NCBI RefSeq assembly: GCF_901000735.1
Contig: NC_081546.1
Span: forward strand, 14,213,629-14,277,628
DNA from: Corylus avellana
Lineage: Eukaryota; Streptophyta; Magnoliopsida; Fagales; Betulaceae
Length of the DNA: 64,000 nt
Direction of reading: 5' to 3'
Numbering within the stretch: the stretch's first letter is position 1; each line of letters opens with the position of its first letter. Under the pieces are notes generated by a model, which did no database searches, was not told where the DNA came from, and saw only the letters and a program-made list of their open reading frames with translations. Shown one piece after another: positions 11,170 through 23,510 of this stretch. The translations under genes were made by a program, and so were the position numbers.

Positions 11170-11847
11170 TGTTGGGTAATGGATCGGCCACTTTAAGCCC
11201 AACAGACCTCTAGGCCCAGTCCAATGTGCAAGCCCACTAAAGACAAGCCTAGCCAAGAAATAATCAGTCCAAACCGAGGCATTGCCAGCCCACTGAGGGT
11301 ATAATGGTTCTTCCACCGAGGGTACAATAGTCATTCGGCAAGTGAAGGAAACCCATGTTCACTAATGAACGTGGGATACGCTCAATGCCCAAGCAAAGCC
11401 CCACGTTCACCAGAACGCAGCCCAGCTGTCATTGTCAAACCAAGACACGAGTACCTAAGGATAACGCTGGAACCCACGTCCAACATAAGCATGGCCAAGC
11501 CACTCTCCAAACCCACAATCTCATGATCATGGAGTAGCCCATGATCCCATGATCTACATTGCGCATAGCGGATCCTTGGGAACGTGGGGCTGAGAATTCA
11601 GGGACAACAACTGCTACCTGATGCCTATAAAAACGAAGCTCCAATTCATTATTTGGTAATTACAAATCTCTCTCAAGCTCATATTGCTTACTTGCTCTCC
11701 CTCTCTCAAATCAAATACAGACTTAGGCATCGGAGCTATCCTCCACCAGCACACCCTAGCAACTCTTATCCTAAATTTTGTCTTTTTACAGATCACCGAC
11801 TCCTCGGATTTCGTTCAGCGTCACTCCTCGAAAAACTGTCATCAACA
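11170..11847 (+). repeat. 5' LTR of the Tat-type gypsy element
   Basis: 678 bp, TGTTG...CAACA, matching 26643-27316 with many scattered substitutions. GCCTATAAAAACG at about 11623-11635 is a likely LTR TATA box, since plants commonly use TATAAAA here. The leader after it starts GTTTGGCATTGTCTATGG, a decayed form of the conserved primer-binding stretch of these elements. Confidence 0.9.
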
Positions 11848-11906
11848 GTTTGGCATTGTCTATGGAAATTTTGATTTTCATCAGTTCTCAACATTCAAAA
11901 TCCTGT

Positions 11907-12258
11907 ATGGTGACCACACGTTCGAGGGAGCCCGATCCGAATGCTTTGGGAACATCAGTTGATCCAAACGGCCAAATCGCTTCATTGGAAGATCATATGA
12001 AGTGTATATCGAAAACTATGGAGGCCCTGAAGAAGCCGGATCAAGATCTCGTTCCCCAACTCACAATGATAGGGAAATAGGAACGTGAAGAAAGGTGCAA
12101 AGAGAAGCAGCCACACACGGACCGAGAAAGTTCTACTCGGGATGACCATGACACAACCGTTCAAGGTGGTTCTCATCATGAGAGGCATGAGACCACCAAC
12201 GTTGATGATGAAGTGAGGGATTTGAAAAAGAAGTATGTGGAGATGGCTCGACAGATGG
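11907..12258 (+). pseudogene. N-terminal gag fragment of the Tat-type element
   Basis: ATG at 11907 opens a frame (MVTTRSREPDP...) with a TAG at about 12078-12080. It then continues as a charged, coiled-coil-like stretch (VRDLKKKYVEMARQM) up to the nested LTR at 12259. The same frame resumes right of the nested element at 18149, so this is the displaced N terminus of the gag at 18149-18727. It is broken by one stop and one insertion. Confidence 0.75.
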
Positions 12259-13514
12259 TAATAAGTGCTGAGTGTTACACATTCAAGTCCCTTAATTCAC
12301 ATATTTTAATCTCTTAGTTTCGTTATCAATTGATATTTTGTGTTGTTTTTGTGTTTTCTTGCATTTTTAGAAGTTTGAAGAAAAGAAAGTGTTTCCGGCA
12401 AGTTTCGTACTTAAACGTTATTTTGGGGAAAAGCTTAAGGAAGTGCGCTCGAGCGCCAATCTTGCGATTGAGCACAGTCGTGCGCTCGAGCAGCAATGAA
12501 GTCGGCAGACACGGTTTTGCACGATTTGGAAGTCTATAATCTAACTCCAACTCAATTTTTGAGTTGTTAGGATGCACAAAAACGTCTATGGTTGTTCCAA
12601 ACTCTATAAATACTCTCTCAATTCGTCCAAATTGAAGGACGGAAGAGAGAAGGAAGCCAAGACACAAGCTTTGGGAGAAGAATTGGAGGCTAGAAGGGTT
12701 TTTCGGTTTCTCTTCTTTTCCTTATTATTTTCTTAAGAGGATGATTTTCATCCGAATTATGTGTAACTAACACTCTAGTTAGGGGCTCGATTGAAGCCCT
12801 AATCATGTCTCTTTAGGATTTTAATATTGGCGCCTTCGCTACAAATCATATTTTGGATACTTAACTTGATTATTTCCTATTTTATTAAATTCCTCACATG
12901 AATGTCCCTGATCATCATATGCATGTGGTATGGATTTGTTATTTAAGTCAATTTGGATAACTGAGTCATTGGCTTAATAGGGTGACAAAAGAACCCCATC
13001 ATAGGTTCTTGGATTAATCAACATGAAAAACCGGAAGTAGATACCATACTCTAGGCTTCATGTGTTTGTCGATTTCCATAAATTTATGCTTTCTTGAAAA
13101 ACAACTTAGTAGATACCATGCTAAATCCTTTGAGAAAGAAAAAAATTAGAGTAGATACCATGCCTAATTCGTTGCTTAGGGAGATCAATGACTTAAAGAA
13201 TAGATACCATGCCCTTAGATTGGCAAACATTGGGTATCTTGATATGGTTGTAGCATTGGCATATTGTTTATCTTATTCCAATATGATTAGCTGTGGATAT
13301 GAAAACCCTACCCTTTCATTCTTATTATTTCAACTCAATATTTTATCTTGTTTAATTCATTTATTTATTTACGCAATTCTTCTAAGCACAATTTGTAGCA
13401 ATCCTCATGGGAATGATCTCGTATTTGCTTTCTATACTATCGTTTTGATCTTGTGCACTTGCGAGTAAAATGTACATTTATTTGCCTATTATTTAGGTAG
13501 ATATTTGCACAACA
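12259..13514 (+). repeat. 5' LTR of the nested gag-only element
   Basis: 1256 bp, matching 16855-18148. The first dinucleotide is TA where the partner has TG, a likely point mutation. A TATAAATAC motif at about 12604-12612 is a plausible promoter. The 3' half holds an open frame (13094-13468) that is also open in the other LTR. Confidence 0.88.
13118..13468 (+). other. ORF inside the LTR, conserved in both LTR copies
   Basis: From the first in-frame ATG the LTR encodes about 116 codons ending CSNPHGNDL...CTCE. The matching frame in the right LTR (about 17779-18102) is also open and similar. The two indels between them, 3 and 15 bp, keep the frame. The protein has hydrophobic C-terminal segments and no recognised domain. 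It may be chance or a real short product; see the finding. Confidence 0.35.
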
Positions 13515-14127
13515 AATTTTTTGCGCCATTGCTGGGGATTGCGTTGAATTTTGTTTAGAAGTTTTTCCTTAAGTTTTTAGTTAATTATGTTTAAATTTAA
13601 TTTAATTTTTTTATTTTATCCTAATCTATTTATGTTTTCTAGTTTTCGTTCTGTTTCTGTTTTGTAGCACTATGATCGAGCGCACAAGCTAGTGCGATCA
13701 AGAGCACATTCGGACAACAACACTGAAGTTGATGTAATCTCTGTTCTGTTTCTATGCTATAGCAGTACGGTCAAATGCCCAATCTAGATGGATCGAGCAC
13801 ATCACTGTGATCGAGCGGACAAGCCAATGCGATCGAGCACACCTCTAGACAGCAGTGCTGAAGCTGCTGTAGTTTTCGAATCTGATTGTTTTCTTTTTTA
13901 TGCAGGATCTTTGACCTCATAATTTAGCCATTATTCCTTACGATCCAAAAATTGAACGGACCATTTGACAAAGGCAATGTGACAACTCCAAAATAGAAGA
14001 AGAATTCGAAGTTGAGGAAAAGATGGAGGAAGAACATGTTGAGAATCCACCTCCAGTGCAAAGACCTATGAAAAGTTTCTTCATTCCCCAAAACCTCAAG
14101 TAGCCATCATGAATTGATTTCTAGCCC
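13515..14127 (+). other. Leader region of the nested element
   Basis: The leader contains the degenerate primer-binding site (about 13520-13542), then non-coding leader with repeated GATCGAGCGCACAAG-type phrases at 13675-13850. Near 13980-14100 is an acidic, gag-N-terminal-like stretch with stops. No intact gene is present. Confidence 0.6.
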
Positions 14128-15071
14128 ATTGTGCAGAGCAATTACATTTTATCTCTGCATCTGCTCAATATGGTTTCACACTATAGAGGCACACCTACAA
14201 AGGACCCATATTTGTACATTCGAGATTTCTTTGACCTATGCAAAACACAGAATATCCATGGCCTAACTGCAAAAGGAATCAGGTTACTTCTCTTCCTTTT
14301 TTTCCCTAAAAGATAATGCTAAACTATGGTTAAATTCTTTGGTTGCAAGTTCTATTCATAATTGGGAGGAGTTGGCCACAAAGTTCTTAAAGAAGTTCTT
14401 TCCAACCCAAAAGACAGAGCAGTTGAGGAGGGAGATTCAAACCTTCCAACAAAAGACAAAGACCTTTTCTTTGAAGCATGGGAGCACTTTAACGCGCTAC
14501 TTCTCAAGCGCCCACACCACAATCTATCTCAAGATGATCAGGTACAAGCTTTTTACGAAGGTTTAAATGATCCTAACAAAAGTCTTGTAGATTCAGCTTG
14601 TGGCGGTGTGTTAATGGAGAAAAACAGTGAGGAAGCCATAGAACTCTAAGACTTTAAGCGAGAACTCCCAACAATTCTCATCTAGAGGGAGACAAGGACT
14701 CAAAGGGCGTATATGAAGTGAGCACAAATGGCGGAGTTCAAATTCAGATGGCTATAGTGGAAAGAAAGCTAGATATGCTCGTAAAAGCCATGACCACTCA
14801 CAACATTTCCCCTGTTCAACAAATTGCATGGATCGAGGTATGTGCTACATGTTCTCATTCTGATCAGACCACTGAGACTTGTCCCATGTCTCCATTTACA
14901 GATCAGAAGCAAGTGAACTGCGTGGGACAAAACAATTACCCTCTGAAGAACAATCCGTACTCCAACATTTACAAAGCAGGGTGGCGCAACCACCCCAATC
15001 TCTCGTGGAGTAACAATCAAAATGTTTTGAACCCTCAAGGACAACAAAAGGAATATCCAGCAGGGAAATAA
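14128..15071 (+). pseudogene. Degenerate gag of the nested element
   Basis: Short open pieces in several frames (14131-14316, 14362-14649, 14718-15071) together read like an Athila/Tat-type capsid: HYRGTPTKDPYLYIRDF, then FFEAWEHFNALLLKRPHH, then a knuckle-like CATCSHSDQTTETC near 14840-14885 in which the expected His is Gln. Stops and frameshifts separate the pieces. Gag would form the particle that packages element RNA. No protease or polymerase follows it. Confidence 0.7.
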
Positions 15072-15509
15072 CCATCAGGCTCCACCACAAGTAGTCCAAC
15101 AAAATCCGGAGTCGAAAAAGAATGACCTTGAAGGTACTACTATACTTCAATTTTTAACTGGGCAACAACAAACCAATGCACAGACCACTCAAACTATTCA
15201 AAAATTGGAGGCCACTACAAGTCAAGCTATTCAAAGACTGGAAGCACAAGTGGGGCAGATGGCTAAGGAGCTGAGCGAAAGAAAGAGGGTCGAATTTTCA
15301 TCCCAAACAATACCTAATTCAAGATGCCATGAGCAACTAAAGGCCCAAGAATAGTAGCACTGAAGCTACTACCAAAAGCACTCGAGCCACAAATAGAAGG
15401 AGCTCGAGCGCATCTGCCCTGATCAGTGGTACTGAGGCCATTTCATGCACTGAAAAGCCATATTCTTTAAAATTTTCCATTTTGTTTTAATTGTTGTTTC
15501 ATTGTCTAT

Positions 15510-15543
<34 letters not shown>

Positions 15544-16854
15544 TAGTTTTTATTTAGTTTTTATATTTTTAGATTTCCTTTGTTTTGTTTTAGTAGTTTG
15601 TTTTTCAAGGACAAGTGTTCTTGCAAGTTTTGGGGTATGCTATGAGCCATACCTATTCCAACCAGTTTTCTCATCTCCCTGGTATGATCTTTCCATTTTC
15701 TCTACACATTGAGGAAATATGTAATCCAAATTTGGGGGTATGGGAGACATACACACACTTTGTCCAAATTTTTTTATTTTTGAAAATGCATGTTCATGTT
15801 ATCCTTGAGACTTTGGTTAATCTAAAAGCTGTGATTTGAATTTCATTGGTGAGCTTAGAATGTTGAACGCATGATCTGATGGCCAGAATTCTAAGTCTTG
15901 GTACTTACTTTTGGCTTTGAGAATTCACTTGTTTTGATTTAAATTGCCACAAGCACATTAGCACATAGTTCGTGAGGTATAAGATGTGAACCTAATTGTG
16001 TATGTTTTCAATGTCTTGGGTGAAGCTGGGTGAGTTATTGGATGGATACATTGGTACAATTGAAAGAGAAAAAAAATGTTGATCATTTTAAGCTTTTCAC
16101 TAAGTAGCTGGACATTTTGCCTCATTAAGTAATGAGTGTTCATCTCAAAAGGTGAGAAGTTTGATTTGGTTAATGTCATGGCTAGTTTAGTTTTGTAGCC
16201 TTTTTGACTCGAGTTAGTAAGCTCATAGGGGTGTTCTTATACCTAGTACCCTAAAGCCATCCGGTTTGGGAAGCATTAGCCTAACACTCGTTACATGGGT
16301 TAGTTAGAAAGCTTAAGGGAACTAAGCATTGCACAACATGACCAAAAAGAATAAATAAATAAATAATGCTCTTACTGTTATGCCATGGTTATTCATTCTA
16401 ATGGGAATCCTAGTGAACTTTGAGGTATTGAGTCATTGCACCTTAGGAATAATTTGGAGCTTCATAATTATGTGTTGGTTCACTTTACACTCAATTGAAC
16501 TTATGATGCCTCAACTTGTCATTTGTAAGTGGCTAGACTTTGGAATTCCAATTTATTTTGAAGATGAAGTTATCCTTTTAAGCTTGCTAATGAATGAAAG
16601 TCATTGTTTTAAGTGATACTTCAATCTTATGCATGACATGAATTTTGCATAATGTTTGTAGGTAGCATTTCTGTTAAACCCTCACGATACTTCACTTGTC
16701 CTACCTGGGATTTCTAGGGGTTTAAAAGGCTTGTTGTATATGTTAAATACAATCGTGTTTCCCACAACAGTGGAGGTAGAGTAGTTGCTGGTTTATGTTC
16801 TTTTTATTTTCAGTTTCGTATTGCAAAGAGACTAGCAATATGTAAGTTTGGGAG
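15072..16854 (+). other. Non-coding 3' interior of the nested element
   Basis: About 1.8 kb with no ORF of recognised content. It includes a long T-run (15511-15540) and blocks around 16240-16360 (CCCTAAAGCCATCCGGTTTGG, ACTCGTTACATGGGTTAG). These match, on the opposite strand, the 3' interior of the element at 35974-42059 (about 37900-38010). A polypurine-like tract lies at about 16845-16854. Confidence 0.6.
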
Positions 16855-18148
16855 TGATAAGTATTGAATGTTACACATTCAACCCCTTTAATTCACATAT
16901 GTTAATCTCTTAGTTTTGTTATCAGTTGATGTTTTGTGTTTCCTTGCATTTTTAGGATTTCGAAGAAAAGTAAGCGTTTTCGGCAAGTTTCATACTTAAA
17001 AGTTGTTTTGGGAAAAAGCTTAAGAAAGTGCGCTCAAGCGCCCAAGCCAGTGGGATCGAGCGCATTCATGCACTCGAGCACCAATCTTCACAGTCATGCG
17101 CTGGAGCAGCAGTGAAGTTGGCAGACACGGTTTTGAACGGTTTGGAAGTCTATAATCCAACTCCAACTCTATTTTTGAGTTGTTAGGCTGCACAAAAACG
17201 TCTAGGGTTGTTCCAAAATCTATAAATACTCCCTCAATTTGTCCAAATTGAAGGAGGGAAAAGAGAAAGAAGCTAAGACACAAGCTTTGGAAGAAGAATT
17301 GGAGGCCAGAAGGGTTTTTCGGTTTTTCCTCTTTTCCTTGTTATTTTCTTATGAGGATGATTTTCATCCAAATTATGTGTAACTAATACTCTAGTTAGGG
17401 GTTCGATTGAAACCCTAATCATGTCTCTTTAGGATTTCAATATTGGCACCATTGCTACAATTCATATTTTGCATACTTAACTTGATTATTTCTTATTTTA
17501 TTGAATTCCTCACATGAATGTGCTTGATCATCATATGCATGTGGTATGGATTTGTTATTTAAGTCAATTTGGATGACTGAGTCCTAAGCTTAATAGAGTG
17601 ACAAAAGAACCCCATCACAAGTTCTTTGATTAATCAACATGGAAAATCGGAAGTAAATACCATGCTCTAGGCTTCATGTGTTTGTCGATTTCAATAGATT
17701 TATGCTTTCTTGAAGAACAACTTAGTAGATCCCAAGCTAAATCCATTGAGAAAGAAAAAAAAAATTAGAGTAGATACCATGCCTAATTCGTTGCTTAGGG
17801 AGATTAATAGCTTGAGGAATAGATATCATGCCCTTAGGTTAGCAAACATTGGGTGTCTTTATATGGTTATAGCTTTGGCATATTGTTTATCTTATTCAAG
17901 TATGATTAGCAGTGGATATGAAAACCCTACCCTTTCAAACCCTACCCTTTCATTCTTATTATTTCAACTCAATATTTTATCTTGTTTAATTCAGTTATTT
18001 ATTTTGGCAATTCTTTTAAGCATAATTTGTAGCAATCCTCGTGGGAATGATCTTATACTTGCTTTATATACTATCGTTTTGATCTTGTGCACTTGCGAGT
18101 AAAACATACATTTATTTGTCTATTATTTAGGTAGATATTTGCACAACA
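16855..18148 (+). repeat. 3' LTR of the nested gag-only element
   Basis: 1294 bp, TGATAAG...GCACAACA, partner of 12259-13514. It has a 15-bp tandem duplication (AACCCTACCCTTTCA, about 17925-17954) absent from the left LTR. Confidence 0.88.
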
Positions 18149-18727
18149 AATGGCTCAAGGAGGAGAACAATCGGTTGTGGAGGATCTGATGCAAAACACA
18201 AATTTGCCTTTATTGGTCGGGTGATGAGGTTTCCTTTGCCCGAAAAGTTTAAAGTCCGACATGTCGATAAATATGATGGGAGCGGAGATCCGACCGATCA
18301 TATGAAAAGCTTCCAAGCTCACCTCGCCCTCCATGACACTCCCGACGAGATCGCATGCCAAGCCTTCCTATTAACATTGAAGGGAGATGCCAGAGAATGG
18401 TTCGGGAAGTTTCTTCCCAAATCTATAAACAACTTCGATTTCCTCGGACGCCAGTTCATAACTCAGTTTCTGGCAATCCAGAAGAGGAAGAAGTCCCCTG
18501 CCTACTTGTTATCCCTTGTGAAAGGGAAGAATGAGTCCTTGAAGGACTACATGATCAGGTTCAATAGGGAGAAGCTGAGTGTCGAAAGCCAGAAGGAAGA
18601 AATGGTGTTATTTGCTCTAATGAAAGGAATCAAAACCGAAGGCAAACTAATGGCCGAGTTAGCTCGGAGACCCACGTTAGCTAGTCTTTGTCAGTTTATG
18701 AACAAAGCTGAAGAGTTCATAAACTAG
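18149..18727 (+). pseudogene. Gag capsid domain of the Tat-type element
   Basis: The frame continues from the fragment left of the nested element. The Retrotrans_gag core is clear: YDGSGDPTDHMKSFQ, LKGDAREWFGKF, FLGRQFITQFLA, LKDYMIRFNREKL. A TGA near 18222-18224 and a TAG at 18725-18727 interrupt it. After the TAG the same frame continues to 19459. Capsid packages the genomic RNA. The domain is well preserved, but the ORF is split by the nested element and stops. Confidence 0.85.
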
Positions 18728-19459
18728 AAGGAAACCATCGGTGCCTTGATGAAGCCCAAAGGGCAAAGTGGTCAAGGTGAAGCTAGCAGCAGCAAGGTAG
18801 CACCTCGTGGCTCCAGAAAGATGAAAAAGGAGGAAAAGAGCCCGAAGACCTGCAAGAAGTTGGAGCCTTTCCACCAACGGAACCAAAGATTGACTCCTCT
18901 GAATACCAGTAACACCGAGGTGTTCATGGAGATCAAGGGGGATCCCAACTTCAGATGGCCATCAAAGATGAGAACTCCATAAATGCGCAACAACCAAAAG
19001 TTTTGTGAATACCACAACGATCATGGTCACCTGACCAATGATTGCATATCCCTACGGATGGAGATAGAAAACTTCATCAAGAATGGAAGATTGGTGTGGT
19101 TTTTGGCCGCAGAAAGAAAGAGGGATAGAAATCCTCAGGTGAACCAGCCTCTGCGGCTAGTGGCAAATAATGAAGGCCCTGAAAGAGGACAAGATAAGTG
19201 GCGAAGACGAGATGAGCCGAGGAAATATCGGGACAACCGCCAAAATCCTCAGAATCAAGATGTGATATGTGAAATTCATACAATTTTGGGAGGATTAGCT
19301 GGTGGAGGAGAGTCCAACTCTGGAAGGGAGGCTCACGCGAGGAAGATAAATGTAGAAGAGGTTCTCCTTCTTGAAAGGCCTTTAAAGGCCCAAAAGAAGG
19401 ATCTAATGATTCTTTCATTCTCTAAAGTAGATGCAGAGGGGGTTTTCAATGCCCCATGA
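18728..19459 (+). pseudogene. C-terminal gag region with zinc-knuckle variant
   Basis: This continues in the frame of 18221-18727 after the TAG, with another stop at 18980-18982. CEYHNDHGHLTNDC, near 19005-19050, is the C-x2-H-x4-H-x4-C variant typical of Tat-type gag. A charged, Arg/Asn-rich linker follows. It ends as the protease frame starts at 19431, in another frame. Confidence 0.75.
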
Positions 19460-20348
19460 TGACGCATTGGTGTTGATGGTGATGGTGGCTAATCATGTCA
19501 TCCATCGAATCTTGGTAGACAATGGAAGCTCGGTTAATATCTTATGTTGGCTAGTCTTCAAACAAATGGGCATTGCTCGGGAGGAGATTACACCATTCCG
19601 TTCACCACTAGTTGGATTTACAAGAGAGAAAGTCCAACCAATGAGGCTGATTTCTCTTCTTGTTACAATGGGAACAACCCCCAAACAAGCAACAGTCATG
19701 GTAGACTTTCTAGTGGTCAACCGGCCATCCGGTCACAACGCAATCATCGGTTGACCATCATTGAATAAGTTGAAGGCTACAACTTCAATCTACCACCTGA
19801 AGATAAAGTTCTCGGCAGAAGAAGGAGTCAGAGAAGTGAAAGGAGATGAGGTGGCAGCAAGGAAGTGTTATAACACTCCGCTAAAGAAACCATCAAGATT
19901 TGTGCTTTTAACGATCAACAATGTGGGTAGTAGAAATGAGGAAGAGCTGAGGGGTGAACTAGTTGAGGAGCTGGTGGAACTACTCATGGAGGACAGCAAG
20001 GTTGTGAAGATTGGTTCGCAACTAACCCCAGAAATCCGAGAAGGCCTCATTTGCTTTCTTCGGGAAAATATGCATGTGTTTCCATGGGCAGATGAAGACA
20101 TGCCTGGGATTAGCCCCGAGGAGATTGTCCATCGATTGGATACGGACCCATTGATGAAGTTGGTGAAACAAAAGAGAAGGAAGTTCGCTCTCGAGCGAAA
20201 TATGGCCATCGCTGAAGAGGTGGAGAAGTTGCTCAAGGCCGGGTTCATTGAAGAGATGTATTATCCCAATTGGTTGGCCAACGTGGTATTGGTCAAGAAG
20301 TCAAATATGAAATGGAAGATGTGTGTGGACTTCACTGACCTGAACTAG
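19431..20348 (+). pseudogene. Protease and N-terminal reverse transcriptase of the Tat-type element
   Basis: The aspartic protease core reads ILVDNGSSVNIL near 19507-19545, with DNG in place of the usual DTG, a known variant in this lineage. A TGA at 19752-19754 interrupts the frame. After it come the linker and the start of the reverse transcriptase: RLDTDPLMKLVKQKRRKF, then EEVEKLLKAGFIEEMYYPNW and WKMCVDFTDLN. A TAG stops it at 20346-20348. Confidence 0.85.
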
Positions 20349-20350
20349 GT

Positions 20351-21509
20351 GTGCTTGAAGGACAACATTCCACTGCAACAGCGGGGTATGGGCTACTCAG
20401 ATTTATGGATGCCTTTTTTGGTTATAAGCAGATTTACATGCATGAAGCTGACCAAAAGAAAACATCGTTCCTCACAAACCGAGGCTTGTACTGCTACAAA
20501 GTCATGCCATTCAGCTTGAAAAACGCTAGGGCCACTTATCAAAGACTGGTGAACAAAATGTTTTGGGAGCAGATTTGAAGGAACGTCGAAGTCTATGTTG
20601 ATGACATGCTCGTGAAGAGTGTGTTACCTCTCGACCATTCTCATGATTTGCAAGAAACGCTTAAGACGTTGAAGTAATACGGGATGTAATTAAATCTAGC
20701 GAAGTGCATTTTCGGAGTCTCCTCAGAAAAATTCCTCGGTTATATGGTGTCAAACGGAGGATAAAAAGATCCAGGAGTCCTGGATCATCTCTCAGTAGAC
20801 TAACAAGTGCCTCACTTTCTTCAAGATCTTGAGAAAGGCATTTGAGTGATTCGAAGAGTGTGAACAAGCATTTGAGCAGCTGAAGGAGTACCTAGCTAGC
20901 CCACCTCTATTGAGCCAAACCATTCCTGAAGAAGCGCAGTATCTATACCTAGCCATATCTACAACTGCAGTTGGTGCAGCTCTAATCCGAGAAGAGGAAG
21001 GCATACAAAAGCTAGTATACTTCATTAGTTGAGCATTGAGAGGAGCCTAGGAAAGATATGTGCAGATGGAGAAGCTTGCCTTTGCCCTGGTCATTGCATC
21101 GAGGAAGCTTCGGCCATATTTTCAAGCTCACTCAATCAAATTTCTAACGGAGTATCCACTGAAGAAGGTGCTTCGAAAGCTAGATCTGTCTGGTAGATTA
21201 GCAAATTGGGCAATCGAACTCAGGGAGTTCGACATTGAGTATATCCCTCGGAAGGCCATCAAAGGTCAAGCTCTAGCAGATTTTCTGGCAGAATTCACCA
21301 ATCCGCCAGAATCACCAGAATGGCTGAGGGACGAAGTGTGGGTGATCTACGTGGATGGATCATCCATAAAGAAGAATGGTGGAGCAAGAGTGGTGTTGAT
21401 CACACCAAACGAAGAAGGATTGTGTAGTTCTTTAAGAATTGAGTTCAAAGCTACCAACAATGAAGCCAAGTATGAAGTAGTATTAGCAGGACTAAGCTTA
21501 GCTCAATAG
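20351..21509 (+). pseudogene. Reverse transcriptase palm, RNase H and second RNase-H-like domain
   Basis: The frame is interrupted repeatedly, but the order is clear. FMDAFFGYKQIYMHE and MPFSLKNARATYQRLVNKMF come first, then the catalytic YVDD at 20594-20605 and the thumb (LNLAKCIFGVSSEKFLGYMV). A decayed Ty3 RNase H follows up to about 21300. WVIYVDGSSIKKNGGA with ATNNEAKYEVVLAGL at 21340-21509 is the extra RNase-H-like domain of Tat elements. The protein copies RNA to DNA and removes the RNA strand; here several stops prevent that. Confidence 0.85.
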
Positions 21510-23068
21510 ATGGAGCCAAGTTAGTGGAGGTTCGAAGTGACTCCCAAGTTATTGTAGGACACATCCGAGGAGAGTTTGAAACTCGTGGAGAAAAGATGAA
21601 GTTGTACTTGTCTAATGTACAAAAAATGCAGAATTTTTTCAAAAGATTCTGCATAATCAAGATCCCAAGGGAAGAGAATGAAAGACAGATCGATTGGCTC
21701 GGATGGGTTCAGATGTCGAGGATGATGTAGAAGAATCCAAAGAACCAATCCAAATTCTACTCCAACCTGCTATAACTGAGGAGATAATGGTTCTAGCGTT
21801 AGAGGTGATGCCTAAATGGGCAGAAGAGCTAGTAGAATAGTTGGAGAAGGGGATTCTTCCAACCAACCGAAAGAAAGCAGTCCAACTGAGAACTAAGGCT
21901 GCTCGGTTTACAATGGTAAATGGAACCCTTTACAAAAGAGGTTTCATGTTACCTCTCCTCAAGTGTGTCTCCAAGGAGGAAGGTGATTACATCCTTTGAA
22001 AGATTCATGAAGGAATCTATGGAAGTCATTCGGGAGCAAGGGTGTTGGCACACAAAGCTATCAGAGCAGGATTCTACTGGTTGAACATGAGTCAGGACTC
22101 GATGAAAACGATAAGAACTTGTGACAATTGCCTACGCTTCGCGAATTCTTCCAAGCAACCCCCATAGGAGTTGAGTTCCATTTCCCCACCTTGGCCCTTC
22201 TCACAATTTGGGGGGGGGGGGGTGGTGGTGTGGATATAGTAGGACCATTACCCCGAGGAAAGAGGGGTGTTTTGTTCATAGTAGTGGCCATGGATTACAT
22301 TATCAAATGGGCAGAAGTGGAAGTCTTAGTAAACATAACGGCCAAGTACATGGAGAGGTTCCTATGGAAAAATGTAATTTGTCGATATTAGATTCCACAC
22401 GCATTCGTCACTAACAATGGGAAGCAATTCGATAGTGACTCATTCTGAGAATGGTGTTCAAAGCTCCATATCAAAAACTATTTCTCATCTCCGGGTCATC
22501 CCCAAGCAAACGGACAAGTTGAAGCTACCAACAAGACAATCTTTAAAATTCTAAAGTAAAAACTTGGTGAGCAGAAAGGAGAATGGGCCAAGGATCTCTC
22601 GGAAGTTCTGTGGGCATATAGAACTACTAAGAGGACTCTAACCGAAGAGACCCCTTATGCTCTAGCCTTTGGGATCGAAGCAGTAATCCCAGCCGAGGTT
22701 GGATCGGGAAGCTTCCTTGTGGAAACCTTTCGGCTAGAGTGCAATGATGAACGCATGAGGCTGTACCTTAACTTGCTACAAGAGAAATAGGATCAGGCCC
22801 AAGTAACCATGGCAGCATACCAAGAAAATGTGGCTCGGTATTTCAACCAAAATGTCAAGCACCGAAGCTTCAAGCTAGGAGATTTGGTCTTGCGTAAAGT
22901 TACCATCGCAACCAAAGATCCAGCCGAAGGAATGCTATTCCCAAGCTGAGAAGAACCATCCAAGGTGGTGCCATGCTATAGAGCGGGAGCATATCACGTC
23001 GAAGATAAAGAGGGGAAAGCACTCCCATGGCCTTGGAATGCCGAGCATCTGAAGAAATACTTTGTTTA
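21510..23068 (+). pseudogene. Integrase of the Tat-type element, degenerate
   Basis: The zinc-binding region is around 22005-22135 (HEGIYGSHSGARVLAHKA, then CDNCLRFA). The catalytic core follows: VDIVGPLPRGKRG at about 22232, TNNGKQF where the family has a DNG-type Asp (that Asp is Asn here), and the Glu in ANGQVEATNK near 22515. The C-terminal part (LWAYRTTKR, ALAFGIEAVIPAEV, ARYFNQNVKHRSF, GDLVLRK) ends YFV at about 23068. There are several stops, and an 11-G run near 22210 probably adds a frameshift. Confidence 0.85.
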
Positions 23069-23176
23069 GTCATTGTAATTTCATTAAAAAGATTCATGCT
23101 ATGATTTTTTCGATTGTAAAAGTTTTCCATCAATAAAAGGATCTTCTAAAATTACAGTGTCAAACAAAATCTCGAT

Positions 23177-23510
23177 AAATATAGCCGGCAAGGCACTTTA
23201 TTGAAACCAAATCTCAGAAAATATAGTCGTAAGGGCGTTTTTCCTAGACCAAGCGTTTGTAAACATCACCGTAAAGGCGCTTTTGGAACTTAACTCACAA
23301 AAGAATGAAAAGCCTCGGAAGAAGGCTCATTCTAAGGTTAAAATACCTCGGAGAAATATAGCCTTAAAAGGCATTTTCCCAAGGCCAAACAGTCAAGAAA
23401 AATAGACGTAAAGGCGCTTTCTGAACTTAGCCCAATTAAAGAATGAAAAGCCTCGGAAGAATGCTTATTCTAAGGCTAAAATACCTCAGAGAAATATAGC
23501 CGTTACGGCG
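23177..23510. repeat. About 137-bp tandem repeats in the 3' region of the Tat-type element
   Basis: AAATATAG followed by a GTAAAGGCGC-type phrase starts units near 23218, 23354 and 23492, with a partial unit at 23177. Spacing is 136 and 138 bp. Units share AAAGAATGAAAAGCCTCGG. Tandem repeats between integrase and 3' LTR are usual in this lineage. Confidence 0.8.

Larger units (their letters stand above)
12259..18148 (+). mobile_element. Nested non-autonomous Ty3/gypsy-like element (gag only)
   Basis: LTRs at 12259-13514 and 16855-18148 begin TRATAAG and end GCACAACA. The flanks are GATGG (12254-12258) and AATGG (18149-18153), an imperfect 5-bp duplication. The primer-binding region after the left LTR is a degenerate GCGCCATTGCTGGGGATTG, as in Athila/Tat elements. 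The 3.3-kb interior carries only gag remnants and no polymerase. A polypurine-like AAGTTTGGGAG sits directly before the right LTR. Its 3' interior shares landmarks with the minus-strand element at 35974-42059. It fits the class described as TR-GAG. Confidence 0.88.
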
